Shown here piece after piece: positions 15,844-17,500 of a DNA stretch of 17,500 bases. Made by a program: the position numbers and the translations under genes. The first letter of the stretch is position 1. The number at the start of each line of letters is the position of its first letter. The DNA comes from Psychrobacter sp. (lineage in GTDB: Bacteria > Pseudomonadota > Gammaproteobacteria > Pseudomonadales > Moraxellaceae): contig NZ_JAKDJE010000063.1 of NCBI RefSeq assembly GCF_030454045.1, positions 1 to 17,500 of the forward strand. The letters are read 5' to 3'. The notes beneath the pieces are model-generated. The model was not told where the DNA came from. It did not search any database and saw only the letters and a list, made by a program, of their open reading frames with translations.

Positions 15844-15989
15844 TAATAATTTATAATATTTTCTTTGCTTTGTGAACTCATTGCCTCTTATCTCTGACAG
15901 ATGTCCTATAACTATTGAGCATTACTGCCATCTCGCCCGTATTTAGCTCGCTTTTTTAATAAGTCTTTTAGATAAATACTTATCGCCAA

Positions 15990-16029
15990 TAAAAATCATT
16001 ATCATTATTATTATTGATAATGAGTCTCA
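15990..16029. promoter_or_regulatory. Double Fur box upstream of the siderophore-binding lipoprotein
   Basis: Two 12-of-14 matches to the 7-1-7 Fur consensus lie side by side: TAAAAAT-C-ATTATCA (15990-16004) and TGATAAT-G-AGTCTCA (16015-16029). Together their good halves make a perfect 9-bp inverted repeat, TCATTATCA (15996-16004) and TGATAATGA (16015-16023), with ten bases between. The second box covers the -35 of the rightward promoter. Confidence 0.75.
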
Positions 16030-16042
16030 ACTACTTTATCAT
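16014..16042 (+). promoter_or_regulatory. Promoter of the siderophore-binding lipoprotein gene
   Basis: TTGATA (16014-16019), a 17-base spacer and TATCAT (16037-16042) make a near-consensus sigma-70 promoter overlapped by a Fur box. Transcription would start near 16049, leaving an unusually long leader of about 238 bases. A weaker pair nearer the gene (TTGTGC 16222-16227, TATTAA 16245-16250, 17-base spacer) is possible. Confidence 0.65.
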
Positions 16043-16286
16043 AACGGCTGTTTGGTTTTTCCGTATCATGATCAAAAACTGATGCGCATAAAAACATCCA
16101 AACCATAAAACGCTCAACCCAAAAGAATAAGGCTAGAGAGTAAAACTGACAGGCGCTCTATCGGCACCCTTTTAATATGAGCATTACTCTGCTCAGCTGC
16201 TCTCATCATTTTCTATTTTTATTGTGCTACCTGTGCAGTTGTCTTATTAACAGACTGCTTAAACATCCTGATATACCGAGTCCCTT

Positions 16287-17333
16287 ATGTCTACTACCCC
16301 ATTGTCACACCGCCGTACTAATCCTATTTCTAAACGTCCATTATTGATGATGACAGCTCTAGTCACTGCTATCAGCATGACAGGCTGTAGCTCGCCTGAG
16401 ACTGACGCCGCTGAACCAGCCGATGCGACAGCCACCAATCAAACGGCCAATGAGTCGTCAAACGTGGCCAACCATGATGCCGTCTCTGCTGAAAGAATCA
16501 CGGTAAATACAGTCAAAGGCGATGTAGCGCTGCCTATAAACCCTTCTCCGCTTGTCGTTTACGATATGACCTTGATGCAAGATTTGGCGGCGCTAGATGT
16601 GGCGGTTGATGGCGCGCCTGAAAATTTGCTGCTGGACAATTTGCACTCAAAAACCCAGCCTGAACCAAAAGCGGTCGGTACGGTCTTTGAGCCAGATCTT
16701 GAGACATTGAATGCCATGCAACCACAGGCGATCTTGGTCGGCTCGCGCATGGCAGAAAAATACGACGAGCTGTCAAACATCGCGCCAACCCTAGACATGA
16801 CGATTGATACCGCTGATATCTATGAGTCGAGTAAGCAGCGTTTGCATGATTTGGGTGCATTGTTCGGTAAAAGTGATCAGGCCGCCAAGCTACAACAAAA
16901 CATAGACACGCTGATCGATGACACAAAAGGCGTGACTAAAGACAAAGGTACTGGTCTGGTCGTGATGGTCAATGGCAACAAACTGTCGGCCTACGGTGAC
17001 AAATCTCGCTACGGATTTATCCATAATGTGTTAGAAGTACCAATGGCAGATCAGCAGATTGCCGATGCTTCTCATGGACAACCGATATCGTTTGAATATA
17101 TACAAAAGGTCAATCCAGACTGGCTGTTTGTCGTTGATCGCAGTGCCGCCATTGGCGAAGATGGCATCGGTGCCAAAGCTGTGTTGGACAATCCACTGGT
17201 CGCTCAAAGCACTGCATGGAGCAAGCAGCAAGTGGTTTATCTGAGCCCAGACTCTTACCTAGCGTTTGGTGGTTATTATCAATGGATGCAGGATCTCACA
17301 ACCATCAAAGATGCCTTTGCTAACGCTAATTAA
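16287..17333 (+). CDS. Ferric-siderophore ABC transporter binding lipoprotein, CeuE/FatB/YclQ type
   Basis: Periplasmic receptor that hands ferric siderophore to an ABC importer. The 348-residue precursor has a long basic n-region (RRTNPISKR), a hydrophobic core and lipobox SMTGC, so C34 is lipidated. A Thr/Asn/Ala-rich linker (about 36-68) precedes the two-lobed domain. Family motifs are SAYGDKSRYGFIH (234-246) and SHGQPISFEYIQKVNPDWLF (262-281). R154, R241, H263, R285 and Y324 keep the same spacing (constant offset of 36) as CeuE R118, R205, H227, R249 and Y288. I recall those as its ferric-catecholate contacts, so a catecholate ligand is likely. The ATG at 16287 lacks a strong ribosome binding site; starting at M21 would lose the signal's positive charge. 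No permease or ATPase gene appears in the 167 bases before the window ends. A double Fur box lies upstream. Confidence 0.9.
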   Translation: MSTTPLSHRRTNPISKRPLLMMTALVTAISMTGCSSPETDAAEPADATATNQTANESSNVANHDAVSAERITVNTVKGDVALPINPSPLVVYDMTLMQDLAALDVAVDGAPENLLLDNLHSKTQPEPKAVGTVFEPDLETLNAMQPQAILVGSRMAEKYDELSNIAPTLDMTIDTADIYESSKQRLHDLGALFGKSDQAAKLQQNIDTLIDDTKGVTKDKGTGLVVMVNGNKLSAYGDKSRYGFIHNVLEVPMADQQIADASHGQPISFEYIQKVNPDWLFVVDRSAAIGEDGIGAKAVLDNPLVAQSTAWSKQQVVYLSPDSYLAFGGYYQWMQDLTTIKDAFANAN

Positions 17334-17500
17334 CGGCAAGCGATATAGTCAATGCTCAATGAAAAGACACATCATGACAAATGCGCTCAATTTAACGGTT
17401 TTTTTCTTGCTTGCTGTGACTGCGTCTTTTGATGCTACAAAAAATACTTAGATTAACACATGAAGTGCAATACCAAATGCAAGGTGAAAAAAAGACCTAG

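Larger units (their letters stand above)
15776..16286. other. Divergent iron-regulatory region between tonB and the siderophore-binding lipoprotein
   Basis: 511 bases without a convincing gene. It contains the Fur-overlapped tonB promoter (15815-15843) and the Fur-overlapped rightward promoter (15990-16042). About 145 bases of AT-rich DNA separate them. A leader of about 238 bases follows before the next start codon. Short open frames in the leader (for example 16082, eight codons; 16177, 57 codons) lack ribosome binding sites. Confidence 0.6.

Noticed and set aside
16177..16350. A 57-codon hydrophobic, cysteine-rich frame (MSITLLSCSHHFLF...) in the leader of the binding lipoprotein
   Set aside because: No ribosome binding site, and it overlaps the start of the lipoprotein gene in another frame; most likely chance.
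17359..17451. A 30-codon frame with a signal-peptide-like sequence after the binding lipoprotein
   Set aside because: No ribosome binding site, very short, AT-rich composition explains the hydrophobic run; insufficient to call a gene.
1..17500. Mobile elements, CRISPR arrays, tRNA, toxin-antitoxin or phage genes
   Set aside because: I looked for transposase motifs, regular spaced repeats, cloverleaf sequences and small paired genes, and found none that hold up.

Overview
The window reads as a chromosomal segment from a gammaproteobacterium of the Moraxellaceae, most likely Psychrobacter. This rests on moderate GC, the gene repertoire, and the style of several proteins: a Lon with a long acidic leader, a TolA-like TonB, and a DUF2799 lipoprotein. 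The genus is an inference from protein character; no rRNA is present to confirm it. Most of the window is ordinary core genome. I see no phage, insertion sequence, CRISPR array, tRNA or defence system.

Layout from left to right. The window opens just after an upstream rightward gene, marked by its terminator at 53-88. fumC (class II fumarase, minus) follows. Divergent from it is a rightward pair: a 5-formyltetrahydrofolate cyclo-ligase and a small acidic protein whose start codon overlaps the ligase stop. Next comes a four-helix membrane protein of unknown function. It converges on a YuiF/NhaC-type transporter (minus), and the two share a bidirectional terminator at 3335-3366. lon (plus) is divergent from the transporter, then sodC (lipoprotein Cu,Zn superoxide dismutase, plus). 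sodC converges on topA (minus) at a second bidirectional terminator. A membrane-anchored unknown protein (minus) and a DUF2799 lipoprotein (plus) lead to the iron block.

The most informative part is 13.3-17.3 kb, an iron-acquisition locus. A leftward tonB-exbB-exbD operon faces away from a rightward siderophore-binding lipoprotein of the CeuE/FatB/YclQ family. The shared 511-base gap carries two well-formed sigma-70 promoters, each overlapped by matches to the Fur operator. TonB-ExbB-ExbD would energise outer-membrane siderophore receptors, and the binding protein would take over the ferric siderophore in the periplasm. Its permease and ATPase are not visible before the window ends. Residue spacing in the binding protein matches the iron- and catecholate-contacting residues I recall for Campylobacter CeuE, pointing to a catecholate-type ligand.

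Nothing here convinces me as a wholly new system. The points most worth checking are the double Fur/promoter architecture, the long untranslated leader of the binding protein, the repeat-encoded TolA-like spacer of TonB, the triple TTTAATCCA repeat upstream of lon, and the coupled small acidic protein.
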